A stretch of DNA of 64,000 bases from Clostridia bacterium. GTDB taxonomy: Bacteria > Bacillota > Clostridia > Oscillospirales > Acutalibacteraceae. The notes under the pieces are model-generated. The model did not search any database, was not told the origin of the DNA, and was given only the letters and a program-made list of their open reading frames with translations. Where the stretch lies: NCBI GenBank assembly GCA_017461625.1, contig JAFTXJ010000014.1, positions 44,710 to 108,709 of the forward strand. The letters are read 5' to 3'. Positions 28,776-37,774 of the stretch are shown here, piece by piece. Both the position numbers and the translations under genes were made by a program. Numbering within the stretch: position 1 is the first letter of the stretch; the number at the start of each line of letters is the position of its first letter.

Positions 28776-30347
28776 ATGGGTAAACTCAGATATGCAATAT
28801 CCTATGACATCGGCACAACGGGTGTTAAAACCTGCATTTTTTCAATTAGTGATACGATTGAATTGGTTTCAGGTGCTTCTGCAGGCTATAATCTGTATGT
28901 TCTCGACGGTGGCGGAGCAGAGCAGGACCCGAGTGAATGGTGGCACGCAATGTGCAGAACAACAGGTGAAGTGCTTGCTGATTCAGGTATTTCACCTGAA
29001 CAGATAGAAGGTGTATCTTTCTGCTCACAGATGCAAGGTCTTGTTTTAACCGATAAAAACGGTGAGCCTGTCCGCAGAGCTATGAGCTATATGGACCAGC
29101 GTGCAACTGAACAGCTTAGAAAGGGTATAGCTCACGGTCCGCAGATTGCCGGCGCAAATATATTTAAGCTTCTGAAATCCCTTGCCATAACAGGTGCAGT
29201 TGCCGCAAGCGTTAAGGACCCGGTATGGAAATATAAATGGGTTGAAGAAAACGAGCCTGAAAATTTCAAGCGCGCTCATAAGTGGCTTGATGTTAAGGAG
29301 TTCCTTATCTGCAAAATGACAGGGGAGTTTGTTATGACTCCCGACTCAGCGTTTGCAACCCTTCTTTATGATATCAAAAAGGAATGCTGGAGCAAGCCTA
29401 TCTGCGATATGCTGGGTGTTAATATGGCACATCTGCCCGAAATTAAAGATTGCACAGCTAAAGTAGGCGAGCTCACAGCTAAGGCCGCGTCGGAGCTTGG
29501 CCTCAAGGCAGGCACGGCTGTTTTCGGCGGCGGCGGAGATGCTTCGCTTATAGGCGTTGCTTCAGGTGCAGTTGCTCCCGGTGAAACTCATCTTTATTGG
29601 GGCACTTCCGGCTGGGCAGGAACTGTTACAACCAAGAGTGTTGTTGACACCAATGCTATGATTGCCGCTATTGTCGGTGCTGATAAGGGCAGATTTTTAT
29701 ACTTTGCTGAGCTTGAAACAGCAGGCAAATGCTATGAATGGGTCAAAAACAATGTTGTAAGTGACCGCCTTGGTCTTTATGCTTCTCACGAAACTGCTCT
29801 TGATACCTTTGATTGTATGGGTAAGGCGGCAAGTGAGGTTAATGTGGGCAGTGACGGTGTTATTTTTGCTCCGTGGCTTCACGGTAACCGTTGCCCCTTT
29901 GAAGATCCCAAATCAAGAGGGATGTTCTTCAACCTCAATCTTGAAACAGGCAAAGCTGAACTTGTAAGAGCTGTTATTGAAGGTGTATCATACCATCTTC
30001 GCTGGTTTATTGAAACTCAGGATAAAAAGGTTGAAACTTCATCAGTTGTTCGTTTTGCAGGCGGTGGTGCAAGAAGTGATGTTGTATGTCAGATTCTTGC
30101 TGATATTTTAGGCAGAAAGGTTGAGGTTCCATTTGAACCACATAATGTCGGTGCTGCAGGTGCTGCCGTTGTAACAGCCGTAGGTCTCGGTGTTGTAAAA
30201 GACATTCAGTCTGCCAAAAAGCTTATCGCTATCGAAAAATCTTTTAAACCCGATATGAAAAAGCATGAGGAGTATAATAAATTCTATAATGTATATACTC
30301 AGCTTTATAAAACTAATAAAAAGCTCTTCCACCAGCTTAATAAATAA
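28776..30347 (+). CDS. FGGY-family carbohydrate kinase (xylulokinase-like)
   Basis: 523 residues, normal for the family. The two actin-like domains show the phosphate-binding DIGTTGVKTCIF near the N-terminus, FGGGGDASLIG in the middle and FAGGGARSDVVCQILAD in the C-terminal ATP-binding domain. FGGY kinases phosphorylate pentuloses, hexuloses or glycerol. The gene starts an operon with a GPH transporter and a metallophosphoesterase, so imported sugar is probably phosphorylated here and passed to the divergent aldolase. Confidence 0.9.
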   Translation: MGKLRYAISYDIGTTGVKTCIFSISDTIELVSGASAGYNLYVLDGGGAEQDPSEWWHAMCRTTGEVLADSGISPEQIEGVSFCSQMQGLVLTDKNGEPVRRAMSYMDQRATEQLRKGIAHGPQIAGANIFKLLKSLAITGAVAASVKDPVWKYKWVEENEPENFKRAHKWLDVKEFLICKMTGEFVMTPDSAFATLLYDIKKECWSKPICDMLGVNMAHLPEIKDCTAKVGELTAKAASELGLKAGTAVFGGGGDASLIGVASGAVAPGETHLYWGTSGWAGTVTTKSVVDTNAMIAAIVGADKGRFLYFAELETAGKCYEWVKNNVVSDRLGLYASHETALDTFDCMGKAASEVNVGSDGVIFAPWLHGNRCPFEDPKSRGMFFNLNLETGKAELVRAVIEGVSYHLRWFIETQDKKVETSSVVRFAGGGARSDVVCQILADILGRKVEVPFEPHNVGAAGAAVVTAVGLGVVKDIQSAKKLIAIEKSFKPDMKKHEEYNKFYNVYTQLYKTNKKLFHQLNK

Positions 30348-30358
30348 GGAGTTACATA

Positions 30359-31816
30359 ATGAAAAAGTATCTTGATAAAAAAGAAATTTTTGCCTATGGT
30401 ATAGGTCTTTTCGGTCTTGCTCTTCTCACAGGCTGGATGCCTGACTACGCAAGCACATATTTTAAGGATTTTGCATTTAAAGGCACAAGCCTTTCACCTG
30501 ATTTTATTTCAGGAGCAATTACCACAGTTATGTTCGTTGCAGGTATTGTGGGTGCAGTTATGGAAATTATTGTCGGTTTCCGTGTTGACAGAACAAAAAG
30601 CAAATGGGGCAAAATCCGCCCGTGGATTATTTACGGTATTGTTCCCATGTCAATTGCATCTGTTCTTGTTTTCTTCGCTCCCAAGGTTTCAAGCGAGTTT
30701 TCAGCCATAGCTTGGATGATGGTTACATATTGCCTTTATACCGCAATTGCCGTTTGCGTTGAAAGCCCTGCGGGTTGTTTCGGCTCTGTTATTACACCTA
30801 ACCCTAAAGAGCGTGGCGATGCCATTTCTGTTGCCAGCATTTTCAAATCTGTCGGTCAGTCCGGTGGTATGGTGGTGCTTCTTGTTGTGGGTCTTATTTT
30901 AAAAGCGATAATGGGTGAAGAAAGATTTGAAACTGCAGAAGCAAGTGGTATGGACCTTCAGGTTTCAACCTTCGTCTGTGTTGCAGGTGCATTGATTTTC
31001 CTCTTCGTTATGGCTTTCAACACAAAAGAGCGTGTGCCTTACACCCAGGAAAAGGTTAGCATCAGAGAAAGTATAAAGATTGTTTTCACCAACAAAAACC
31101 TTCTTATGGTTGCTCTCATTAAATTAGCTGGCTTCGGCAGAGGCGTTTATTCAACCGTAAGCCTTTATATTGCAATTTATCTCCTTGGCGATAAGGACCT
31201 TAAAATCGGTCTTCTCCTTCCGATGGGTATCGGAACGGCTGTGGGTATGCTTTTTGTTAAAGCTCTTCTTAAAAAATATGATACAAAGCGTACATTTATC
31301 ATCTGTTGTGTTTACGGTGCATCAATGCTTGCAATCCTTTTTGCAGTTACAAAGGTTGTTGGCTTCTCAAGTGCACTTGTTATTCCTTTCCTTATTATCA
31401 ACTTCTTCGTTGGTCTTCAGCACGGTAATACCAACATCACACCGAATGTTATGATTGCCGACTGTATTGACGAAATTGAATACAACACAGGCAAGCGTCA
31501 GGAAGGCCTTTGCTATGCCGGTATCGGCCTCTTTGCGAAAATTGCCGCCGCATTCACTAAATCCCTCGGTGCATTCCTTGTGTTCACCTGGTCAGGATAT
31601 GTTGCATCAACCGATGCAAATGTTGCTTATGTTGACCAAAGCCCTGAAACTCTCGATAAATTCCTTATGATTTATACAATTATTCCTGCTATTTTCGTTC
31701 TCGGTCAGGCTGTTCCGATTATTTTCTACGACCTTGTAGGTAAGAAAAAGGAACATATCACAGCCGAGCTTATGAAGCGTCGTGAAGAGGCAGGCACACT
31801 TGCTCAGGCTAAATAA
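30359..31816 (+). CDS. GPH-family MFS sugar transporter
   Basis: 485 residues with about twelve membrane segments, a standard length for glycoside-pentoside-hexuronide symporters. The cytoplasmic loop motif GFRVDRTKSKWGKIRPWI (D-R-x-x-x-x-W-G-x-x-R-P) is characteristic. It starts 11 nt after the kinase gene behind AAGGAG and lacks the long tail of the paralogue at 18277. It probably imports the sugar phosphorylated by the kinase. Confidence 0.9.
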   Translation: MKKYLDKKEIFAYGIGLFGLALLTGWMPDYASTYFKDFAFKGTSLSPDFISGAITTVMFVAGIVGAVMEIIVGFRVDRTKSKWGKIRPWIIYGIVPMSIASVLVFFAPKVSSEFSAIAWMMVTYCLYTAIAVCVESPAGCFGSVITPNPKERGDAISVASIFKSVGQSGGMVVLLVVGLILKAIMGEERFETAEASGMDLQVSTFVCVAGALIFLFVMAFNTKERVPYTQEKVSIRESIKIVFTNKNLLMVALIKLAGFGRGVYSTVSLYIAIYLLGDKDLKIGLLLPMGIGTAVGMLFVKALLKKYDTKRTFIICCVYGASMLAILFAVTKVVGFSSALVIPFLIINFFVGLQHGNTNITPNVMIADCIDEIEYNTGKRQEGLCYAGIGLFAKIAAAFTKSLGAFLVFTWSGYVASTDANVAYVDQSPETLDKFLMIYTIIPAIFVLGQAVPIIFYDLVGKKKEHITAELMKRREEAGTLAQAK

Positions 31817-31828
31817 TCGGAGGTTATT

Positions 31829-33436
31829 ATGTCAAAAGCTCCACTTACTTTTACGGTTATAACCGACCTTCATTATTACGCAAAAGAAAATGGTGTTGAC
31901 ACAAAGTCATATAACTATGCCAACTCCAAAAGCCAGCTCCTGATGAAAGATAGTCCCAAGGTGCTTGCCGCCGCCTTTGCACAGATGGCTAAGGACGATA
32001 AAAGCGACATCATTCTCATGGGCGGTGATACCACTTCAAACGGTGAATATTCTTCCCACGAGGGCTTTATTAACCTTTGCAGAGCATTAAAAGCGGCAGG
32101 TAAAAGGGTTTACACAATCACCGCCACTCACGATTATCAGGATGACGGCAAAACCAACTGCTACACAGAGGACGAGGTCTTTAAAATTGACTGTGCCAAG
32201 CGTGAAGAGCTTTATGAAATGTACCGTGAATTCGGTATGGATGAGGCTATCGCTCTTCATAAACAAAGCATGTCTTATGTTGTTCAGCTTGAAGATGGCT
32301 ACCGTCTGTTTGCCCTTAATGATGATAAAAACTTAAGGGGTGCAAGCGGATTTTCTGACGAGCTTTTTATGTGGATTGCTCTTCAGCTGAAGGATGCAAG
32401 GGAAAATGACCAGCAGGTTATTATGATGACACATCACCCCATAATTTCACCGTCAGAGTTTTATTCAATTATCGGCAAAAATGATATGATGGGTGAGCAT
32501 GCCCTTCGCCGTGAACAGCTTGCGGATTTGGGCGTCAGCTTCATATTTACGGGTCACTCCCATGTTCATGACATTTCATATATGTTTAGTGAAAAGGGCA
32601 ATCCGTTTTACGCAATCAGCACCACTTCTCCTGTAGGTTATCCGGGCTATTACCGTCGCGTTACTCTTGACCCTGAGGCAGAAACCCTGGATATTCAAAC
32701 TGTCAGAGTTGATGAAGATAATAATCTCTCCTTTAACGGTAAGGCACTTCCTCAGCACCTTGAAGATCAATTCTTCGGTATGATAAGAAATGTTATTGAT
32801 GCCGCCGCAACTGACATGGACGATTTAGCCGAAAAGGTGCAGGCATTTTCAGTTAAGAAAAAGCTGATTTACAAAATCGGATGGCTTATCAAGCCTTTTG
32901 CAAAATGGTTCAGAAATCTTAAGGTGGGTACGGTTGCAAAATGGACTAAAAAAGAAACAGGCTTACACCCTGAGGATTATGCTCATATTAAGGACGAAAG
33001 GGTAGTGGACTTTGCAATCACTCTGCCTATGAATCTTTACGCAGGTGACGGTGTATACACCCCCGACACACCTTATTACAAAATCACAATGGGCTTGCTT
33101 GCGATTATCGATTCTTTCCTTGAAACAATCGGTATGCCTGTGAGCAAGTTCCTTAAAGGTACTCAAAGCATCCGTTCAATGGTTGAGCCTCTTCTTTATA
33201 AGCAGGGTATCCCGTCAAAAGATGCTGTTTTGCCACTTTATCCAACCAAGGAACAGCTTCTTGAAATGTTCCCTGTTGAAAAATCTACCATTGAAAGCAA
33301 AAAGGGAATGGGTGTTCTTATTGCTCTTATTCTCCTTGTGCTTGTTGCAATACCGTTACTCCCGGCAATAGCTGTGTTGCTTTTGCTTGGCTTTGTTGTC
33401 AATCAGCTTAAATACGGTAAAAAAATGAATGATTAA
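31829..33436 (+). CDS. Membrane-associated calcineurin-like metallophosphoesterase
   Basis: 535 residues. The five metallophosphoesterase motifs are TDLHYY (DxH), MGGDTTSNG (GD), TATHDY (in place of GNHD), MMTHHP and FTGHSHVHD. Residues about 490-528 form two hydrophobic segments at the C-terminus (IALILLVLVAIPLLP, then AIAVLLLLGFVVN), which probably anchor it in the membrane. It follows the transporter by 12 nt behind CGGAGG, so it belongs to the operon. Substrate unknown. Confidence 0.85.
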   Translation: MSKAPLTFTVITDLHYYAKENGVDTKSYNYANSKSQLLMKDSPKVLAAAFAQMAKDDKSDIILMGGDTTSNGEYSSHEGFINLCRALKAAGKRVYTITATHDYQDDGKTNCYTEDEVFKIDCAKREELYEMYREFGMDEAIALHKQSMSYVVQLEDGYRLFALNDDKNLRGASGFSDELFMWIALQLKDARENDQQVIMMTHHPIISPSEFYSIIGKNDMMGEHALRREQLADLGVSFIFTGHSHVHDISYMFSEKGNPFYAISTTSPVGYPGYYRRVTLDPEAETLDIQTVRVDEDNNLSFNGKALPQHLEDQFFGMIRNVIDAAATDMDDLAEKVQAFSVKKKLIYKIGWLIKPFAKWFRNLKVGTVAKWTKKETGLHPEDYAHIKDERVVDFAITLPMNLYAGDGVYTPDTPYYKITMGLLAIIDSFLETIGMPVSKFLKGTQSIRSMVEPLLYKQGIPSKDAVLPLYPTKEQLLEMFPVEKSTIESKKGMGVLIALILLVLVAIPLLPAIAVLLLLGFVVNQLKYGKKMND

Positions 33437-33473
33437 AATTTTATAAAGATTTTGTTAAGTCCCTTGTTAGTTG

Positions 33474-33502
33474 TCTTTTTCTGTTGTAAAATGGAAAAAA
33501 CA
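33474..33502 (+). promoter_or_regulatory. Promoter of the YdcF-like gene
   Basis: TTGTTA, 17-bp spacer, TAAAAT, about 20 nt before the translation start. Confidence 0.45.
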
Positions 33503-33520
33503 AAACAGGGGGCTTGTCTT

Positions 33521-34189
33521 ATGAAGTTAAAAAAGATTGTAGCTGTTTTTCTTGTAATTTGTATTTTGATTGGTGCATTTGTCGTTGGTGTTAATGCTTT
33601 GATGGTATGTTCAGCCAAAAAGAAAATTCTCACCGTGGAAGAAGCAGCAAAATTAGAGGATGTGGACTGCATTCTCGTTCTCGGTTGCCTTGTGTGGAGT
33701 GAAACCACACCGAGCCATATGCTTGAGGACAGGCTATCGGTAGGCATTGACCTTTATAGTAACGGAGCTGCACCTAAAATCCTTATGTCCGGCGACCACG
33801 GCAGAAAAGACTATGATGAAGTTAATGTTATGAAAAACTTCGCCATTGAGCAGGGGGTCGAGAGTGAAAACATATTCATGGATCACGCAGGTTTTTCTAC
33901 CTATGAGAGTATGTACCGAGCCAAAGAGGTCTTTGGTGCAACCAAAATTATAATTGTAACTCAGGGTTATCATCTGTCAAGGGCAATTTACTGTGCCGAA
34001 TCGTTGGGGCTTGAAGCCTACGGTGTTTCATCCGATTTACGCAATTACGGCAAAGCAATTTATAATAATGTTAGGGAGTTTGCCGCAAGGGTCAAAGATT
34101 TTGGTTATTGTATTATAAAGCCCGAGCCGACTTATCTCGGTGAAGCAATCCCGATAAATGGTGACGGTAATATCACCAACGACAAATAA
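33521..34189 (+). CDS. DUF218/YdcF-SanA-like membrane protein
   Basis: 222 residues from the ATG at 33521, preceded by CAGGGGG; an in-frame upstream ATG at 33452 overlaps the promoter. One N-terminal membrane segment (about 5-27) is followed by a DUF218 domain: ILVLGCLVW, MLEDRLSVGIDLY, ILMSGDHG and TQGYHLSRA. SanA/YdcF relatives are linked to envelope integrity in other bacteria; the reaction is not established. Confidence 0.85.
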   Translation: MKLKKIVAVFLVICILIGAFVVGVNALMVCSAKKKILTVEEAAKLEDVDCILVLGCLVWSETTPSHMLEDRLSVGIDLYSNGAAPKILMSGDHGRKDYDEVNVMKNFAIEQGVESENIFMDHAGFSTYESMYRAKEVFGATKIIIVTQGYHLSRAIYCAESLGLEAYGVSSDLRNYGKAIYNNVREFAARVKDFGYCIIKPEPTYLGEAIPINGDGNITNDK

Positions 34190-34192
34190 TCC

Positions 34193-34221
34193 TTGCTAAA
34201 ACCAATGATATGGTGTAAACT
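34193..34221 (+). promoter_or_regulatory. Promoter of the GT2 gene
   Basis: TTGCTA (34193-34198), 17-bp spacer, TAAACT (34216-34221). A TATAAT also lies at 34229 without a clear -35. Confidence 0.4.
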
Positions 34222-34257
34222 GTAATTATATAATACTCATTCCGAGGGGAGATTCCA

Positions 34258-35202
34258 ATGAAATTATCACTTGTTGTTCCTTGCTATAATGAACAGGATA
34301 ATGTAGAAAAATTTTATACCGAAACCGTCAAAGCATTTTCAGGCTCAGATTTTTCTTATGAATTTGTTTTTGTAAACGACGGCAGCAAAGATAACACTCT
34401 GAAACAGCTCAAAAAACTGTACGATGAGCATAAGGAGTCCAACATTAAGGTTATCGGCTTTTCACGCAATTTTGGTAAAGAGGCGGCTATGTATGCAGGC
34501 CTTTCCAATGCCAAGGGTGACTATGTCTGCGTGATTGATGCCGATTTGCAGCAGCGCCCCGAGGTAGCTTTGCAGATGGTAAATATCCTCGATGAAAACG
34601 AAGAATATGACTGCGTAGCCGCATATCAGGAAGAGCGTAAAGAATCAAAAATGATGATAACTCTTAAAAACGCTTTTTATAAGCTCATCAATAAAGTAAC
34701 TGAGGTTGACTTTGTATCAGGTGCAAGTGATTTCAGAACCTTCCGCCGTTCAATGGTCGAAGCCATTCTTAATATGACCGAGTATCATCGTTTTTCAAAA
34801 GGCATTTTCTCCTGGGTAGGCTTTAACACAAAGTTTATTCCCTACGAAGTGCAGGAGCGTGAAAGCGGAGTATCTAACTGGAATGTGTGGAAGCTGTTTA
34901 AGTATGCTATGGAAGGTATAATTTCATTTACCACAGCACCACTTAAATTTGCAACAGGTATCGGTACACTTGCCTTTTTTGCCTCAATAATTTACACATT
35001 GATTATCATTATCAAGCATTTTGTCTGGGGTGTGGATGTTGCCGGTTATGATAGCATCGTGGCCTTAATTCTTATGTTCGGCGGACTTCAGCTTCTTTGT
35101 ATTGGTATTCTCGGTGAATACCTGGCAAAAGTCTATGTTCAGGTAAAAAACCGCCCCGTTTATATCATCAGCAAAATGTATTCTTATGAGGAAGATAAAT
35201 AG
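34258..35202 (+). CDS. Family 2 glycosyltransferase, polyprenyl-phosphate type (GtrB/DPM1-like)
   Basis: 314 residues. The GT-A catalytic domain (about 1-225) shows VVPCYNEQDNV, VFVNDGSKDNT and the metal-binding DADLQQRPE. Two membrane helices follow (about 232-255 and 265-290). This is the layout of enzymes that move a hexose from a nucleotide sugar to undecaprenyl phosphate on the inner membrane face, for later wall or teichoic-acid decoration. The partner GtrA/flippase is not in this window. The start follows GAGGGGAG. Confidence 0.88.
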   Translation: MKLSLVVPCYNEQDNVEKFYTETVKAFSGSDFSYEFVFVNDGSKDNTLKQLKKLYDEHKESNIKVIGFSRNFGKEAAMYAGLSNAKGDYVCVIDADLQQRPEVALQMVNILDENEEYDCVAAYQEERKESKMMITLKNAFYKLINKVTEVDFVSGASDFRTFRRSMVEAILNMTEYHRFSKGIFSWVGFNTKFIPYEVQERESGVSNWNVWKLFKYAMEGIISFTTAPLKFATGIGTLAFFASIIYTLIIIIKHFVWGVDVAGYDSIVALILMFGGLQLLCIGILGEYLAKVYVQVKNRPVYIISKMYSYEEDK

Positions 35203-35222
35203 CAGAATAAACTGTAACCAGT

Positions 35223-35250
35223 GCCCTCCTTGCCTAAAGGAGGATGTTTA
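35223..35250. terminator. Hairpin between GT2 and the small membrane protein
   Basis: CCCTCCTT-gcct-AAAGGAGG followed by ATGTTT; a modest terminator, followed by a fragment of the dispersed repeat (AAGTGAAGAGCTGAGG). Confidence 0.45.
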
Positions 35251-35343
35251 AGTGAAGAGCTGAGGATTTGTGAAAACTTTGTAACGTTTATTGAAAATTC
35301 TTATCTAATAATTAAATGACAGATATTGTAAGGAGAGTTTTCA

Positions 35344-35823
35344 ATGAAAAAGTCAAAGCAAATTATTTTAGGTCTTGCTTGTGTATTTACGGTTTTTGTG
35401 TTAATTCCGATTATCGGCGCCGTTTTATACGTGAATGTTCCTCAAAAGGTGACTGATGTTGAAGAAGTGAAATACCTGATGCCATATTTTGAGGATGTAC
35501 CTATTGTTTCGGCTGATTGTGAATGGTGCGTTGAAGCCGGTACGGTGGGCTTTGTGTTGGAATCAAGTATGTCCGGCAAGTTAATTGTCAGTGAGGAATA
35601 TTGCGATTATCTGCTTGAAAATTTTCAGTGGAGAGAAAGTAAGGGTAACCCGTATTACTATGATGTGAATGTGTCAGATACTATGAAAAATTTTCTTGCA
35701 AACAACAAGTATTTCGTTTCTGATGAGTATTTTCAGAAAATGACTCAAGGATATTCAGAACCGTTTGATTTATACTTTGCTCCTGACAAAAATGCAGTTT
35801 ATTTTTACTACTATAACTTGTAA
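35344..35823 (+). CDS. Hypothetical single-pass membrane or exported protein
   Basis: 159 residues, family not recognised. A hydrophobic N-terminal segment (about 6-28, IILGLACVFTVFVLIPIIGAV) is followed by an acidic, aromatic-rich domain. The start follows AAGGAGAG, so translation is credible. It is monocistronic, ending in a strong bidirectional terminator. Confidence 0.7.
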   Translation: MKKSKQIILGLACVFTVFVLIPIIGAVLYVNVPQKVTDVEEVKYLMPYFEDVPIVSADCEWCVEAGTVGFVLESSMSGKLIVSEEYCDYLLENFQWRESKGNPYYYDVNVSDTMKNFLANNKYFVSDEYFQKMTQGYSEPFDLYFAPDKNAVYFYYYNL

Positions 35824-35866
35824 ACGGTAATGCACGGTCTGAGTACCTGCCCTTAAATAAAAATTA

Positions 35867-35900
35867 ACAAGCAGGATTGAGTTCAATCCTGCTTGTTTTT
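35867..35900. terminator. Bidirectional terminator
   Basis: AACAAGCAGGATTGA-gt-TCAATCCTGCTTGTT with T on one side and A on the other; serves the convergent genes at 35344 and 35900. Confidence 0.9.
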
Positions 35901-37252
35901 TAATACACTTCAAATGTCTTGATTGTTGCAAACTCTCTTGTTTTCACAATTTCCAGCTTAATTCTTCTTGCATTCATTTCGGGCAGGTTGCAGATTTTCT
36001 TTCTGCCGATTGTGTTGCCCGAATAAATCTTTTTCCACTTTTTGTCAAAATAATAGTAAAGGTTAAACTTTTCAATCTGTTGACCTGTTGCAGTGTTTTC
36101 ACCAAGTACAACCTTGTTGATAAACTTAACCTCGCCCATATCAACCTCTAAAACGGTCTTTTTGTTCACTTCTCCGCTGTGCCAATAACCGTTTTCCTTT
36201 TTTATCATATGCGCACCGTGAAGATCGTCACGCTCGCTTGTGGCTGAAAATTCACCGTCTTCAGCATGATTTGTCTTGAATTCAATGTTAAGCTGTGCGC
36301 CGAGAGTTCTCAATGACTCAACATCCTTTTTGTCAATAACTCCCAGGTGTGACGGGGGAATGCTCAAAATCATTGTGCCGTTGTTACCCACCGAACGGAA
36401 GTATATATCAAGAATGTTAGAAAGCATCTTCAAATCGGTTTCATCCTCTTTGTGATAAAACCATCTCGGTCTGATAGAAGTGAGGGTAACAGGAGGGAGC
36501 CATACAAGCTCTTTTGCTTTTTTCAGCCTTTTAAGGCTGCCTAAATCAGGTTCAACAAGTTTTTGTAACGGGGCATTGTTAAGTAAATCGAAAGGTACAA
36601 CACTCCATTCCTGACTCCTCATAACATTGCCCTTGTTGCCCACCCAACGGAAGTCAGGTCCGCAGGAGCAGATAACGGCATCGGGCTGAAGATTTCTGAT
36701 GGTTTCATAATATGAAGCCCAGTTGTAATGAAAATCTGTGCTTGTGTCACGAGGGAACCACACGCAAAAAATCTCACCGTAATTTGTCATAAGCTCTGTG
36801 AGAATGTTTTTGAAAAATGTGTTATATTCTTCTGTGCCGAATGTTTTTTCGTGCTTATCCTGAGGGTTAATGTAAATGCCGAATTTCAAGCCTTGCTCAC
36901 AGCATTCATCACTCACCATTTTTACAAGGTCACCTTCACCATCAAGCCAAGGGCTGTTTTTAACGGTGTGCTCAGTAAAAGCGGACGGCCAGATGCAAAA
37001 TCCGTCAGAGTGTTTAACGGTTAATATAAGTCCCTTCATTCCGGCATTTTTGCAGGTGCGTACCCACTGTTTAACATCAAGCTCAGGGGGATTAAAATAC
37101 TTTTCAGGCTCTCTGCCTGTTCCTTCTTCTGAGTTAGTGTATGTATTCATTCCGTAATGAATAAGCCCGATGAATTCCATATCAGCGAACTCAAGCTGTT
37201 GCTTTGACGGAACTATTGAATTGGCTTTTTTAATTAAATCTGCTTTTTTCAT
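35900..37252 (-). CDS. GH29-family protein (alpha-L-fucosidase-like), nucleophile position altered
   Basis: 450 residues, no signal peptide. The TIM barrel matches GH29: IHYGMNTYTN, WVRTCKNAGMKGLILTVKHS, DGFCIWPSAFTEHT and FGIYINPQD, followed by a C-terminal beta-sandwich. At the site where the paralogue (48871-50226) reads HVWFDG, this protein reads CVWFPRD. The Asp normally acting as nucleophile in this family is thus replaced or displaced. It may be inactive, or use the nearby Asp two residues later. The start follows AAAGAGGTTTTGAA. Confidence 0.85.
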   Translation of the reverse strand: MKKADLIKKANSIVPSKQQLEFADMEFIGLIHYGMNTYTNSEEGTGREPEKYFNPPELDVKQWVRTCKNAGMKGLILTVKHSDGFCIWPSAFTEHTVKNSPWLDGEGDLVKMVSDECCEQGLKFGIYINPQDKHEKTFGTEEYNTFFKNILTELMTNYGEIFCVWFPRDTSTDFHYNWASYYETIRNLQPDAVICSCGPDFRWVGNKGNVMRSQEWSVVPFDLLNNAPLQKLVEPDLGSLKRLKKAKELVWLPPVTLTSIRPRWFYHKEDETDLKMLSNILDIYFRSVGNNGTMILSIPPSHLGVIDKKDVESLRTLGAQLNIEFKTNHAEDGEFSATSERDDLHGAHMIKKENGYWHSGEVNKKTVLEVDMGEVKFINKVVLGENTATGQQIEKFNLYYYFDKKWKKIYSGNTIGRKKICNLPEMNARRIKLEIVKTREFATIKTFEVY

Positions 37253-37313
37253 TTCAAAACCTCTTTTTAACTGCTTTAATCATTCTAACACTTTTTTAAA
37301 ACTTATTCAACAG

Positions 37314-37736
37314 TTATTTGATTTTTACTCCTTTGCGTTTGTTGGCAGCAACAATTCCGCCCACTGCTCCTGATACAAGCATTATTCCCAATGCAATCCA
37401 ACCGAAAAGACCTACGCCCGTACGACTCACTACCGATGATACAGCAATTATTATAAGAAATACCGGCAACACACTTAAAAGTCCCAACACAAGTCCGTTG
37501 CGTTTAACTGGTAACACTGCCGCAAAACCGCTTACAAATGCACTCACACCGCTTGAAAAAAGTATAAGTGCCGTGTAATAATTATCTTCAAAATCTTGTT
37601 TATATGCCAATAAAGCCAAAATAGCAGTCAGGGCAAAAAAGCTTACAATCCCTGCCACAGAGCCTGTAAGAATTGCTTTTATCAGATTTGTGTTTCCGTT
37701 TTTTGATACGGAACGCTTCTTTTTATTCTTTTTCAT
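37314..37736 (-). CDS. TIGR04086-type four-helix membrane protein
   Basis: 140 residues. A basic N-terminus (KKNKKKRSVSKNG) precedes four hydrophobic segments (about 20-45, 55-75, 82-103 and 108-130). Length and layout fit the TIGR04086/YrzE group of clostridial membrane proteins of unknown function. Its ribosome binding site lies in the 3' arm of a hairpin (37742-37771). Confidence 0.75.
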   Translation of the reverse strand: MKKNKKKRSVSKNGNTNLIKAILTGSVAGIVSFFALTAILALLAYKQDFEDNYYTALILFSSGVSAFVSGFAAVLPVKRNGLVLGLLSVLPVFLIIIAVSSVVSRTGVGLFGWIALGIMLVSGAVGGIVAANKRKGVKIK

Positions 37737-37741
37737 AAAAC

Positions 37742-37771
37742 AACCTCCTCATTTAAAAATATGAGGAGGTT
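37742..37771 (-). promoter_or_regulatory. Hairpin that sequesters the ribosome binding site of the TIGR04086 gene
   Basis: On the minus strand AACCTCCTCAT-atttttaa-ATGAGGAGGTT forms a perfect 11-bp stem. Its 3' arm contains GAGGAGG, the ribosome binding site 7 nt before the ATG at 37736. It may both terminate the upstream gene (weak T tract) and restrain translation. Confidence 0.55.
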
Positions 37772-37774
37772 AAC

